Origin: Membranipora membranacea
Lineage: Eukaryota > Bryozoa > Gymnolaemata > Cheilostomatida > Membraniporidae
Length of the DNA stretch: 37,734 nt
NCBI GenBank assembly: GCA_914767715.1
Contig: OU612067.1
Span: 35,006,162-35,043,895 of the forward strand
Reading direction: 5' to 3'
Shown here: in pieces, positions 11,579 to 23,612 of the stretch
Numbering within the stretch: position 1 is the stretch's first letter
How the letters are laid out: every line of letters begins with the position of its first letter
Program-made: the position numbers and the translations under genes
Notes under the pieces: model-generated
What the model saw: only the letters and a program-made list of their open reading frames with translations
The model's database searches: none
Told to the model about the DNA's origin: nothing

Positions 11579-14500
11579 GGTGCTTGTGTGTGAATATATT
11601 ACCTTTATCCTCAACAGTAAAGCTTTTAGTGGACCTAGCAGGTGATTGTTTGGTGGTTGCAAGGCACGCTAAAAAGCAAACCTGCGGAAATTACTCAGTA
11701 TCCGGTGATGCTTTTCCTATACCAAAAAAAACAAATTGCTTGTAAGTAATTGTTTTCAAATTTTTTCATCTCAAAATTAATTTTGATCATGATGAATATT
11801 ATTCTAATAATTGTCATAAAAAATATCAAAATATAAATGAATATGAACTACTTATTTTACCAGGGAGGGTGGGATCCCACCCTCCCTGATTTTACAAAAT
11901 AAAAGCTGCAGGGTACACCTTAACAAGAGTTGCATGTTCTTTTGACAAGGGGTGACAACTTGGATGGATGGATTTATTACTATCATAGACAAAAATTTGT
12001 CACGAAATACGTTGTTAATACTGACAAGAAAGAAAAACATGGAATAAATCAGATCTCTGTTGTATAAAGAGTTTTTTAGAATAGTATATTATTAAGTGTA
12101 TGTATGAGATGTCTTAAAAAGCTGTCTCTACCCCATGTACCCCGATATTTAACGGTGCGGTAGCGACCTGAGGGGCATTTAGTTAGAAAGTCATTGAAAT
12201 AAATAGTTAATTACTAATCTTTTATTTTCATTTTCAGATATTTTCATGTACAGACTTATAATAGTACAGAAAAAGCCTCTGTTTGCAAGCATATTATGAA
12301 TAACAGTAAAATATGAATGCGGTATAGCAAAAATAAAAAAATTTGGCTTAATGCAAGTATAATTTTGTTCAAGGGTAATTTTATTATCCTAATATCGAAA
12401 TATATTAAATATGGTGGATTTGAAAGTAATGAGCATGTTGTAAGGAACTGGTGAGTGTAGGGCTTTGTATTTTGATAATTATATTCATATTGACAGGACT
12501 AAATGTATAATGGATGGCAGGCTGCGTTATAGTGAGAATTGAATGTCAACGTACTTAGCCCCTCGTCTGTAGATGACTATTTATAGGGGTGCCCTACCGT
12601 CCTGATGGGAATGAAACCTTTAGTGCCTATAGTGGTATGGGTTGCCATATTTGGTTTATTGCCGTTGAACATGTATATTATGAATATGTTGAATTTCTGT
12701 AGAAAGTGTATGCGCACCGGTCATTTTGCTTTACATATTTGGATGGAGAAATAAGCTGAAGTATTTATGATTTTACATACTTGTTTCATTGTCACTAGTG
12801 TGACAAAATAAAATGTTTATATGAAATAACATGTCATGAGGAAATTTTGCATGTTTTATGAGATTCTAGTGAAGATGAGATAAACACAATTTATCTATTT
12901 ATTGAGGTTGTGAGTTTATGATTAAAGTAAAGTAAGCATCAGTTGCTTTCTTTGAGTGCAGAAGTCCATTAGCAGAAAGTAAGTATAATGGTAAAAGCAA
13001 GCCATTGCGACTTTCGAGCTTTTTATCCTCCATGTCTGTGTGATCAGACCAATTAAGCATGGGTTTTATTATGATGATTCAAGGATCACTAATATTTTCA
13101 TACTGCTCTTTCACCCGGCCTAAACTTAAACTGGAAAATTCTGTATATCTTATCTTCTCTTTGATTTCACAATCATTATACAGGGATCATCTTATTACCA
13201 ACTAATGGTTGCTTGGAGTTGTACCCTGCACCTTTTACAAGACATCAGAATGGGAATTTGGTCAGGTTAGCTGGCTTAGATGGAGGATGAAACTGAGCCA
13301 GTAGGGAGCAGACTGTGAAGTACGACCGCTAGGTGGGCAGCAAGGAGGAGCATAGTAAGGCAGACCAAACACTGGACTGTAGAGAGGACTGTAGGGTGGA
13401 CCCATATACCACATACCATATCATATACATATACCTAATAATCGAAAACGTATAGACGCGGCTTATGTAGACTGGCACTTGATTTTTGGTGACCTAGTGA
13501 GATTGAATCGTTTAGTAGTGATGGTTTTTTCACCGTTTTGCAGTATCCAACCCCTGAGAGTTGCTTATGAATCAGCCGCTTCTTGTGATCTTAAAATAAC
13601 TTTATGAATTGTCTGGAATTTTGAACATCATTTATAATGGTAAGTGAGATTCAAGCACATTATGATAAAAAGGAACAAAAAGGAATAAGGCTGTCAAATA
13701 AACACCAATATAAAAATACTCTACTCTAAAAAGTGTTTTGTAAAGGACGGTTTGCAGAAATGTTCTCAGAAATAATTTGTAAGAAAATAATTTGACTATG
13801 AAAGAACAATGTTATGCAAACTGAAAAATGTAAATTGGCTGGTAGAAAACAAGTAGGAAATATAACAGGTTCTACAAATAACTCCAATAAACCATCAAAC
13901 AGCTAATCTAATGAATGACCAACAATCATACAGTGTAATCCTATCAATGATAAAATATAGACAGCACTTGAATATAGACTCTTTTGAGAACCATGTCCCC
14001 ATGAGTTTTCATTAGTGCAGATGCTGAATTTGAAAGAGTCTTCCACATACGATAGATGGCTCTCCAGACAAAACCGTTTTAACACTAACACTTTCTGGGT
14101 GTGTCCTCAATGGTGAGAGGGAAATTCTTGGAAAGCAGCTCGAAAACCTGTTTATTGATTAATGTCAGCAGGTTGTGCAGGTTGAAACAAGCTTCTAGTA
14201 GCTGGGAGGGTAGCTGGGAGGGAAGCTGGGAGTTAAGTGATGACCTTCTGGTGACCTTTGACTTACATATATACTGGTGATGGGGGCTCTATGTTTGCTG
14301 TAAATATGTCAGAAGAGTATTAATTGGTGTGATCATATCATGATCTATGATCTGATAAAAGTTAACACAAGTAAGAGAAAGTCAAGGCAGTAAATAAGGA
14401 GCCATTATTATTAGTTGACTGATGTATTATAGTAAGTTCAGTAAAGTAGAATTCTACAAACATAACAGTACCAAGGTCCTGGCTCTCAGTCTGTACGATA

Positions 14501-14857
14501 CTGCCGAATCCAGAGAGTCAAATCCATTTTGTGCCGATCAACATTATAACAGCTAATCCAGTATTCTGATTATTATAAGCTGATGTAAAAACTAACTGTA
14601 ATTTTATCCTTCATTTGTGTGAAAATGTGTTTTATCATTATTGTGGTGTCAGAACAACATACTGCAGTTTTTTGGGTTTTGTGATAAAGATGTAAATTTG
14701 TATTTAAACAAAAAAAAACTCCTCAAGAATCATGATGAATTAAGACTAATTTTTGTCCAATACAGAAGCGCTCCATTCTTGTCTCTTGACCCCATGATAA
14801 GAAATAACATGTAATAACATGCCGTTAATATTCAGAGAGCTTCCTCCTGACCAAAAC
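11579..14857. other. Gene-poor interval between HSBP1 and the Shisa-like gene
   Basis: No convincing exon was found on either strand. It contains the HSBP1 5' flank, a palindromic micro-insertion at 11854-11895, a short GTAGCTGGGAGGG triplication near 14200-14235 and the presumed 3' flank of the Shisa-like gene. A TTTATT at 14151-14156 could be that gene's poly(A) signal. A Pro/Tyr-rich 47-codon frame at 13262-13405 (minus) is noted separately as doubtful. Confidence 0.5.
11854..11895. mobile_element. 28-bp perfect palindrome with 7-bp direct repeats
   Basis: CAGGGAGGGTGGGA is followed directly by its reverse complement TCCCACCCTCCCTG (11861-11888). ATTTTAC lies immediately on both sides (11854-11860 and 11889-11895). 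The layout equals the 3829-3881 structure with a different sequence. A mobile origin is inferred. Confidence 0.5.
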
Positions 14858-17325
14858 CTATAGAAAGAGCCACATCTGAGTTTTACAAGTACCTTTAGTG
14901 TAATCAGGTGGTCCGTTAGGCGGGTACGTATTGGATCCGTTTGGTGGGTAGCCATTAGATCCGTTTGGGGGGTAGGCATTAGATCTGTTGGGTGGAAAAG
15001 CATTGGATCCATTTGGTGCGTAGCTCGGTGTACCATTTGCAGGATAACCCGGACCGTTGTTAGCCAGATAGCCTCTTGAGTCAGTGGATGGGTAGCCCGG
15101 CTGAGTAGCAGTCATCGGATACCCACCATTAGGGTAAGGAGGAGGGGCTGACCTTCTAATGGAGGGTGGTGGCTGACTTGGACCTTAGATTAAGAAGAAG
15201 AATGTGAATAAGACTAATAAATCTTCTGATGATTGAGATAAATTTGTCATCAGCCAATACCAATAATAACAAATCGCTGATTTCAAACAGAATCGTGTGT
15301 GGATTACTACAAACTTTGATTTGATAATCGATGAATTTCAATTCATTCTGGGAGTTATATCCCAAACTCCCTGATTCATTGGGCTGCTTACTTTGAGCTG
15401 AGTACATAAGCACCTGGATAAATCAACTGTATTTGTTTAATTCTATTGATTAGCTAATAATGAACTGATAGAAATAATAAACTAACCTGGTTCTTGGACT
15501 CTTTGTCTCTTAGATGAATTGTATTTAACAATACACATAACAAAAACAATAATCACAGCCAGTCCTGCTATACTTCCAAATATCACTCCATACAAAGCTG
15601 AGCTGTTAAATATTAACATAAGTGAAAATAGAGCCAAGACAAATAATTCAAAATTTAGGTTTTAGTTTGAAACTTGATGGGTATTATTATTCTTTAATGA
15701 ACAACTGAACTAAAATTTTTATTCATATACGTGACACAATGATATTTTTATGGTGATCCCTTGGAAGCAGGGAAACTTGAAAAGAACCACAAAATATTAC
15801 TCCTTTATTGTTGGAAAGAACGCCTTTTGTTGGAGAATTCACTTTTGTGGACAACCTGATCTATCTATGATGTGTGAAGCATGCAAAATTAGCTGATAAT
15901 GTAAGCACTAGGTTGGCCCAACCAGCACTGCTGGTGTCTTATCGCATATAAGATACCACTCATGTCTCAAGTCTCTATAACGAGTTTGCACACTCGTTAT
16001 AGAGACTTGGTATGTTATAAGAGTATGAGAACAATATGTGTAAACTGACCTGTTCTTAAATGCACAGCAGTGTTCCAGATCTGATTTGCCGCAGCAGAAC
16101 TTATAGCTGCCAGGCTCAAATGGCAGCGGACACTTAAATGTGCCGAGAACTGTACCGTTAGAGTTAGCCTCCCAGTTCTTACAAATATTACCTGATGCAT
16201 CTGCAGGTAAAATATTACTCAGTCAAAGGCACAGGAAATAATAATAGTGTTACAACTGTTCATCGTTATTGTTGGTCTTAGGGCGCCCTGTTGAGTAGAA
16301 CATATAAATGTAATCTTAATCTAATACAGATAAGACTTCAGAATTAGTTGAGTTATGTTACATGTCTAAAACTCATAATGGTGAGTTAACATATTTCTGA
16401 AAACAATGATGGCAGAGAGACTAAGAAGAGAAAGAAGATATGAGAGGAATTACAGAGCGTACTCACCAGCATTGTATGTTGTACCTTGCACTCTGTTATA
16501 AGGTATTAGGTGATAGTAGTACATATTGTAGTAATAATAATATATTCCACTGTAGTAACTCCTGGCATACCGAATATATGAAGTATAACCTCTGCAAGAA
16601 ATCACTGACAAAATGAAACCCGACTACAAAATATCTATGTAAGCTATAACAGGCTGTGATACTACCCTCATCCAGTCATGTTTGCCATTCTTTGTAGGGA
16701 GTCCTGGACTGCAGCTGAATATCTATCCCATATGTTCCATATAGTCAGTCATGTTCTCCTGTGAACCGATCAAGTGCGCTGCTAAGACAACTGTAGAGGT
16801 TTTGTCTGACTTAAGACTACTTCTAACTGAGTTAAAGGCAGAACAGCTGAGCTAGTTTTCACCTTTACACATTCATCAGTTACAATGTTCAAAGTAAAAG
16901 TAGTACATCATCACTAACACACACACCTGTAGGTTCGATATGAGCTAGATCTGTAGGTGCTGTATGATCTATACGTGCTGGATGACCTGTATGAGCTGTA
17001 TGACCTGTATGTGCCACTATAACTACTGCCGCCACTGTACCTTGAACCTGAGCGGGCTCCTGTCACCATAGCTATCATTACTACTAAGCTCACTGCAAAC
17101 AACGAGAAGTTCAGAAAGATAAGAAAAGTGAGGATACAGGCCAATACATGTAGTTTGCAACTAAGACACAGTCTAATTCTCTGAAACCATTGGGATTGGA
17201 TACCAGTTAGGTAATAATTTGCATACATTGAATTTGGGACAAGAGGAGTACCACTAGGAGAAAAAGCAAGGCATCCAACAATCCCACTACTCACCAACAA
17301 GAACAATGCTCCTTCTAAGCTCCAT
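14858..17325 (-). CDS. Shisa-like single-pass membrane protein with six-cysteine ectodomain and PY-rich tail
   Basis: Six exons on the minus strand: 17325-17295, 17092-16927, 16591-16467, 16200-16050, 15602-15487, 15183-14858 (stop TAG). Phases are consistent and the product is about 304 residues. It begins with a signal peptide (MELRRSIVLVVSLVVMIAMV, then TGARS). A Ser/Tyr/Arg repeat region (TYRSYSSYRSSSTYRS) and a Tyr-rich stretch follow. The cysteine domain spans about residues 114-153 with C114, C131 (FKCPL), C143-C144 (FCCGKSD) and C152-C153 (EHCC). A helix at about residues 162-183 crosses the membrane. The cytoplasmic tail has PPPY and repeated YPPNGSN units. Six cysteines, one helix and a PY-rich tail define the Shisa/STMC6 group of trafficking and signalling adaptors; PPxY motifs bind WW domains. 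Exon 6 uses an AAG acceptor, and a weak donor inside TYR-THR-LYS could extend the 3' end. Confidence 0.85.
15968..16009. repeat. Perfect 18-bp inverted repeat, 6-base loop
   Basis: CAAGTCTCTATAACGAGT (15968-15985), loop TTGCAC, then the exact reverse complement (15992-16009). It lies in the Shisa-like intron 15603-16049. No immediate direct repeats flank it. Confidence 0.9.
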
Positions 17326-18059
17326 GTTTGCTATTTTATGTCAGCAAAGCAGATGAAGTAGGGCTTGTTTCAACCCTCAGTAAAATTTCCTGCCCACTTC
17401 ACAGGGAACCGACCGCCTAATCTGACTGCGTTCAGCAAACATACTCAGGCCCAGTTTTGTTTTCCCTGTGGCGGCCATATTGTTTACATAAATTCTATAG
17501 CAACCTGACAATTACTCAAAGAGTTGTTTGCCCACCTTTGATGAAAGGAAGGACAACTTCTAAAAGTGATCACAAAATAATGCACAATACATACCATATG
17601 CAAAATCAATTTTATCAAAGCTAGGACTGAATGTCTCAATCAGGTATCTCCCCCAACCCAAACCCAGAAGCTCATTTTACCCGTGACTATTGTAACATAA
17701 AGCCATTGTGACTATCAGTTTGACTTTGCTCCTAATTCACTGTGGGTGCTGGTCTGATGGGTGAGGCCTGATATAAGTGCGCCTGTGTGTTCTTTCCCTT
17801 GCTTGTTGGAGCCTGAACCCTGTTAAAAAAACTGGACCTGGCACAATTTCATTCAACATTTTCACATATTTAATCACCCCATATCATACCACTTTATCAC
17901 TTAGCATCTTTACCCACTTTATGGTGATCTTGTAGTGAAAGAGACGCCAAAACGACCCCCTTGTCTGATCTCTGACAAATTGTCGCTGGCAGTACGTAAA
18001 ACTGCTCCCCCAAATGATAAGTGTGAACTATCTGACAACTATCAGCGTCTTCTCTTAGT
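17326..18059. other. 5' flank of the Shisa-like gene; no gene recognised
   Basis: Upstream of the ATG at 17325. A short inverted pair CACAGGGAA / TTCCCTGTG lies near 17399-17471 without clear direct repeats. No promoter element could be fixed. The LINE remnant probably starts in the last part of this interval. Confidence 0.4.
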
Positions 18060-19558
18060 GTACCACTACATAACCCTGACAGACTCAGACGCCGATAAAA
18101 CTATTGGATGAATAGTTTGTCTGGTCAAGGAAAGGGTTTGCTATGCTATGTACGTGTTGGTATTTCATTTGAAGGGGTCAATGTTGCGAACCATTCGATG
18201 CCTGAGTCAATTACTTTGAAAATCTCCCAAACCCACTCACAATATTTTTTAACATGCCTCGTTTATCGCCCACCTAGCGCACTTGTTGATTGGAACCATG
18301 GGTTATTTTAATGTTGACTTCAGTCATAACAGCACATTGGTCAGGTGGTTTAGAAATGTCATAAGTCCACTTGGACTTACACAACTAATAAAGGATTTTA
18401 TAAGAATTGCAGAAAATTCTGAATTTATCATTGATCACATATACACCAACCAACCAGCCAATGTTCGTTCTAGCTTAGTTCTGAAATACTCTTTAAGTGA
18501 TCACTTTTTGGTTATGGCAATACGAAAAAAGGGTGTTGTAAAATCAGAGAAAAGAATTAAGATAAATTTCAACGATTATAGCAAATTTACCGATGAAAAT
18601 ATACACCAATATTTCAGCAATGTTGACTGGCACCAATCTCTATGTTACAGCAACATTAACCATGTCATAGAGAATTTCATTGAAACTTTCTTAAATTTAA
18701 CATCAAAACTTATAATACGGAGGACTCGCTATGTCAAAACTGAGGTCCTTCCTATGTGGATTGATGATGAAGTGCGTGATCATATGAGACTATATATACA
18801 CCAATTTTATTCAATCAGAACACAAAGACATTTGAATTTTTAAATATGCTGATGATATGGCAATAGTAGGACTTCTAGATTTTAAAGCTGATGCTTCATT
18901 TTATTTTGATGCTTTAGAAGAAGTTTTAGACAAATGCCGATCGGTCAACCTTTTGATTAATGCCTAAGACCAAGGTGATGGTTCTGAGTTTCAGTAGAAC
19001 TTTTTATGTTTGTGATATTTTATACATTAATGGTAGTGTAATTGATAAAGTTAATCATTTTAAATACCTTGGTACCACTTTTAGTAATAGCCTTAAATGG
19101 CATGAGAACTCTTTATGTATTATTAGCAAGTTACGCTCAAGATTCTATGCTTTTTCCAAATTTAATTTAGTGTCTCTCAGAAATATCATTTTATCAAAAC
19201 ACTTATTTTTCCAATTCTTACTTATAATATCGAGTTGTGGTATTTTTCATCAACTGTTCAAGAACGAACTCGACTTTTTAAACATTTTATCCGTAACAAT
19301 TTTTCTGTAGATATAACTAGCTACCTAGTCGAAAATATTCATATTTTAGCCACAAACTATGCCAACTGGGATGAACATATTTTAAATAACTGCTATTCAT
19401 GCCCAAGATCCCAATACCTTTTGCCAAAAGTAAGGACCAGCAGATTTATAAATAGTTTTGTACCTGTTAGTATTAAGATTTTAAATAACAGAGATATTCC
19501 AACACTTTCATTGTAATATGTCATTGACAATATTACCAAATAAATCTAATCTAATCTA
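18060..19558 (+). mobile_element. Degraded LINE (APE-type non-LTR retrotransposon), copy A
   Basis: Endonuclease pieces come first: GLLCYVRVGISFEG, then CLVYRPPSA, then after a frame shift and small deletion GYFNVDF (family GDFN, here D to Y), IDHIYTN and LSDH. After about 18840 the sequence jumps to the reverse transcriptase palm motif KYADDMAIVG (18841 on), then FKYLGTTFSNSLKW and the thumb/C-terminal region ending SFVPVSIKILNN (to 19516). Most of the RT fingers and palm are therefore deleted. The 3' end is an AATCTAATCTAATCTAA tail, typical of LINE 3' microsatellites. Stops and frame changes show it is dead. The order fits CR1/Jockey-type elements. Confidence 0.85.
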
Positions 19559-19569
19559 AGAGACCAGTA

Positions 19570-20890
19570 TAAATCTCAAAAGTTATGGGATTTTTATAAC
19601 TGAAAGAAACTTAGTCACTAACATGATAAAAAGAAAAAAAAGAAGTATATGACAAAACTGGTTGGAAATTCCAAAGGCCATAATACCAAATCATTGCGGA
19701 ATGCGCTAAATGCCAAAAACAAAACTAAAACTTACATTGACAATGCTGCTGATATTTCTAGCAGTAATTTGAGCGAGCATTTTACATCTATCGCTGCGAA
19801 GCTATCAAAAGATTTTTCTTTGATTTCTGATTTTTCTAGTACTTTACGAAATTACCACCACAAAGGTTTGAAACAATTTCCAAAATTGACAACAGTCTCA
19901 TTGCATAAGCTTCTAAAATCAATACCCATTGGCAAAAGCACTGGTCCCGACCAGATTTCAGTTCGGATGTTAAACAAAACATTTCCCTACGTAGGTCCAG
20001 TGCTCACAGATATTTTCAGTAACCCCTAAAACTGCTCGCCGCGTAACCCCAAACCCCTATTTATAAGTCAGGGTCAAATTATGACCCAGGAAATTATAGA
20101 CCTATATCAGTTTTACCCGTCCTTTCTAAGATATTTAAAAAAACATTTGAATATTAATATTCAGATATTTTTAAATGATAACCATCTAATATCTGCATCG
20201 CAGTCCGGTTTCCGCACTGCACAGCACGAGACTGTCTTGGATAAGGTGTCAAAAAATACAAACTTACTTAAGCTATGCAGACCCTACTTGACCACGCATT
20301 CTGCTAAACAATTTTATTTTCAATTTATTCACTGTTATCTCATTTATGGTATCCATATATAAAATACAACTCATGTGCATCAAATAATATTACAAACCCA
20401 ATTTTCACTCAGCAAAAAAGAGCCTTGAGAATTGTGGCCAATGTTCAACATATACCTTTTTATTTGTCAGCTACTAATGACCTATGTACATCACTTAAAA
20501 TTTTACCCCTTCCAATACTGAGCAATTATTTTATTTGCATTACGGGATTTAAGGCTCTGAATAATTTATCACCTCCATATATCTCTGATTTTTTTTGTTA
20601 CCACACCGCTTTCCAAGAAGCGATACCAACTTACTTAAACCACAATTAGACAACTTAGACCACAAAATAGCAACAAAATTTAATACTTTCCCCTCTACAT
20701 TGAGAAGCACTCTTACTTTTAATATGTTTAAGAAAAGGCTCATGCAACATTTTTTCAGTTTATTGGCATAGTCTTATTTTTTGTTGAATCTTTGCTTGTA
20801 TCATTTTTCTTTTTTGCCACTTATGTCACATCATGAAAAAACATTTGTAATAATGAATTGTTGCTGACAATAAAAGTATATATATAATAG
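19570..20890 (+). mobile_element. Degraded LINE, copy B, 5'-truncated and internally deleted
   Basis: It begins in the endonuclease-RT linker (RDQYKSQKLWDFY, frames broken), followed by GKSTGPDQISVRMLNKTFPY and FLNDNHLISASQSGFRTAQ, classic RT finger motifs. The palm with its YxDD box is missing. Sequence resumes at ITNPIFTQQKRALRIVANVQ, ALNNLSPPYISDFF and STLRSTLTFNMFKKRL. The C-terminus differs in type from copy A, so it is probably a different CR1/Jockey-like family. It ends near CAATAAAAGTATATATATA. Confidence 0.85.
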
Positions 20891-20963
20891 GATAAATACA
20901 TAAGGAGAAATATAAAACAATTATAATCATACTGCACGGGAAATAGTTGAACTTTCCGTGAGA

Positions 20964-21397
20964 TGTCATACTCTACATCTTGTAACAGTCATACTCTACA
21001 TCTTGTAACAGTCATACTCTACATCTTGTAACAGTCATACTCTACATCTTGTAACAGTCATACTCTACATCTTGTAACAGTCATACTCTACATCTTGTAA
21101 CAGTCATACTCTACATCTTGTAACAGTCATACTCTACATCTTGTAACAGTCATACTCTACATCTTGTAACAGTCATACTCTACATCTTGTAACAGTCATA
21201 CTCTACATCTTGTAACAGTCATACTCTACATCTTGTAACAGTCATACTCTACATCTTGTAACAGTCATACTCTACATCTTGTAACAGTCATACTCTACAT
21301 CTTGTAACAGTCATACTCTACATCTTGTAACAGTCATACTCTACATCTTGTAACAGTCATACTCTACATCTTGTAACAGTCATACTCTACATCTTGC
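20964..21397 (+). repeat. Near-perfect 23-bp minisatellite, about 19 copies
   Basis: The unit is TCATACTCTACATCTTGTAA plus CAG. Almost no variation between copies points to recent expansion. It is intergenic between LINE copy B and the Kunitz gene. Confidence 0.97.
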
Positions 21398-21837
21398 ACA
21401 CTCAATAGTGCTTGCACCTGTTTTGAGCATCCAAACATAATATTTTAACATCGCTTAATAAATCATTAAATTATATTGCAGTGTTACAAATCTATGCTTC
21501 TATAGAATATAACCAGTGGATTTCTTTAATTGATTTCTACCATTACCACTACCACTACAAGAACAAGTAACACTTGGGCCGTATCAGTTGTTGCACCTTG
21601 TTTTTAGAACAGACAACTCCTGTACACTCCAGGTCAGTTTATCAAAGAAACCAGGAAGGGAACCATCCTCCCTGAAGAAACCTTCAGTTGTCTCCCTCGT
21701 TTCAAGTTTTGATTATGATCGGGCCGAGGTTTGGATATCATAGGGACTGTTATGAATAATTGAATATGATGATAAATTATTTAAGTTGGATTAGAAGAAT
21801 TGACTGGACACAGGAATGTAATAACTCATGGCTTTAT

Positions 21838-22515
21838 GATCAGGATTATCAGGTTAGCTTACATGGCTTTATGTTCAGGATGATTAGGTTAGCTTACATG
21901 GCTTTATGATCAGGATTATTAGGTTAGCTTACATGGCTTTATGATCAGGGTTATTAGGTTAACTTACATGGCTTTATGATCAGGATTATTAGGTTAACTT
22001 ACATGGCTTTATGTTCAGGATGATTAGGTTAGCTTACATGGCTTTATGATCAGGATTATTAGGTTAGCTTACATGGCTTTATGATCAGGGTTATTAGGTT
22101 AGCTTACATGGCTTTATGATCAGGATTATTAGGTTAGCTTACATGGCTTTATGATCAGGATTATTAGGTTAGCTTACATGGCTTTATGATCAGGATGATT
22201 AGGTTAGCTTACATGGCTTTATGTTCAGGATGATTAGGTTAGCTTACATGGCTTTATGATCAGGATTATTAGGTTAGCTTACATGGCTTTATGATCAGGA
22301 TTATTAGGTTAGCTTACATGGCTTTATGATCAGGATTATTAGGTTAGCTTACATGGCTTTATGTTCAGGATTATTAGGTTAGCTTACATGGCTTTATGAT
22401 CAGGATTATTAGGTTAGCTTACATGGCTTTATGATCAGGATTATTAGGTTAACTTACATGGCTTTATGATCAGGATGATTAGGTTAACTTACATGGCTTG
22501 ATGATCAGGATTATC
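21838..22515 (+). repeat. 35-bp minisatellite, about 19 copies
   Basis: The unit contains TTAGGTTAGCTTACATGGCT and TTATGATCAGGAT, with GATCAGG/GTTCAGG and TTATTAG/TGATTAG variants in non-random runs. It is intergenic; no coding frame is supported. Confidence 0.97.
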
Positions 22516-22943
22516 AGATTGACTTACATTTTTAATGACATTTAGAGTTATTGAGTGGAGGGAACCCTAGTAATTAATTGGCTATTTATTATAAATTTAT
22601 GATGGTTGAATAAATATGTCACTGGCACTTTTTTGACAACCCCTATGTACAGCTTGTCACTGATGGAGTAATATGTTACACAAGAGTTGAAAATAAGGGT
22701 ATTATTGTTTGTTGTTGGGTGTTGTTTGGTGTGATTCAGAATAACTGAACTGTTCTCATAAAACTGTGCCTCACTTTCCCTTCACTAGGTTTGAGATATC
22801 TACTCTATGATTAATAACACAAAACAGGTTAAAGTGGGCGCTAGCAGGTCACAAAAATATAAACTGCCGCTAAATGGACATATAAAATGAATAAATCAAT
22901 TATTTCTAGATTCAAAGCAGATAGTTGGGATTTGTACAATAAC
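22516..22943. other. Intergenic; nothing recognised
   Basis: AT-rich unique sequence between the 35-bp minisatellite and a SINE copy. No exon or RNA gene was seen. Confidence 0.4.
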
Positions 22944-23155
22944 TAAAAGGTTGATTAAATTCAGCGAGTCTTATCACACGCCACATCCCAAAGGTTGAAC
23001 AGTGAGTCTTATCACACGCCACATCCCAAAGCTTGAACAGAAATATGTTGGAGGCCTCAAAGGCAAGACTGAAATTTCTGCACCTGATGGCTCTCTGTTT
23101 GTAGGCAGGTTGAAGAACACCTGGGGGGGGGGGAACCCAAACCCCAGTAGTCATA
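22944..23155 (-). mobile_element. SINE copy 2, head-truncated
   Basis: It shares with 25838-26066, in the same orientation, TCTTATCACACGCCACA, AATTTCTGCACC-type sequence, CTCTCTGTTTGTAGGCAGG and CCCCAGTAGTC. It lacks the tRNA-like head. About 40 bp including the TCTTATCACACGCCAC box is tandemly duplicated inside it, and it contains a run of ten G. Confidence 0.65.
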
Positions 23156-23612
23156 TTATAACCCAGCTTAGAAGGAACTGTATGTGATGATTCAAAATCC
23201 CTGAATAAATATGATGAAATGTGTGACGCAATGTCGTGTGTTTCCTTATGACTAACCGACCCCGAAGAGAATCGGATATAGAATAACAATAAACCATGTG
23301 TTATATTGATATTACTTCATCCGGGAGTATTGCAAGATCACCACAAATAAGTTCCCTCAATAATATCACAGAGTAAGGATACACTATAATCCTTATTTAT
23401 TATGTGTACTTGTAATCAGGCTGTTATCTCCATCACTGTTTCACAACTGATTGCAAGCCCTTATCATGTGTTTGTGGTGACACTAACCCACCATATGGAC
23501 CTTATTTATATATGTATATATATGTATATATAGTTAGTAACTGAACAGATAAAGTAACATTAGAGCTTGTGTGTTTGTGAGAAGAGGGCTATAATAAAAC
23601 ACAAATATATAC

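Noticed and set aside
12790-12815. TTGTCAC...GTGACAA short palindrome
   Set aside because: Seven-base arms and no flanking direct repeat; expected by chance in this much sequence.
17399-17471. Possible small MITE with CACAGGGAA inverted ends
   Set aside because: Flanking 7-8 bp show no direct repeat and the inverted match is only 9 bp.
20964-22515. CRISPR-like array
   Set aside because: Units are head-to-tail repeats without unique spacers, in an intron-bearing animal genome.
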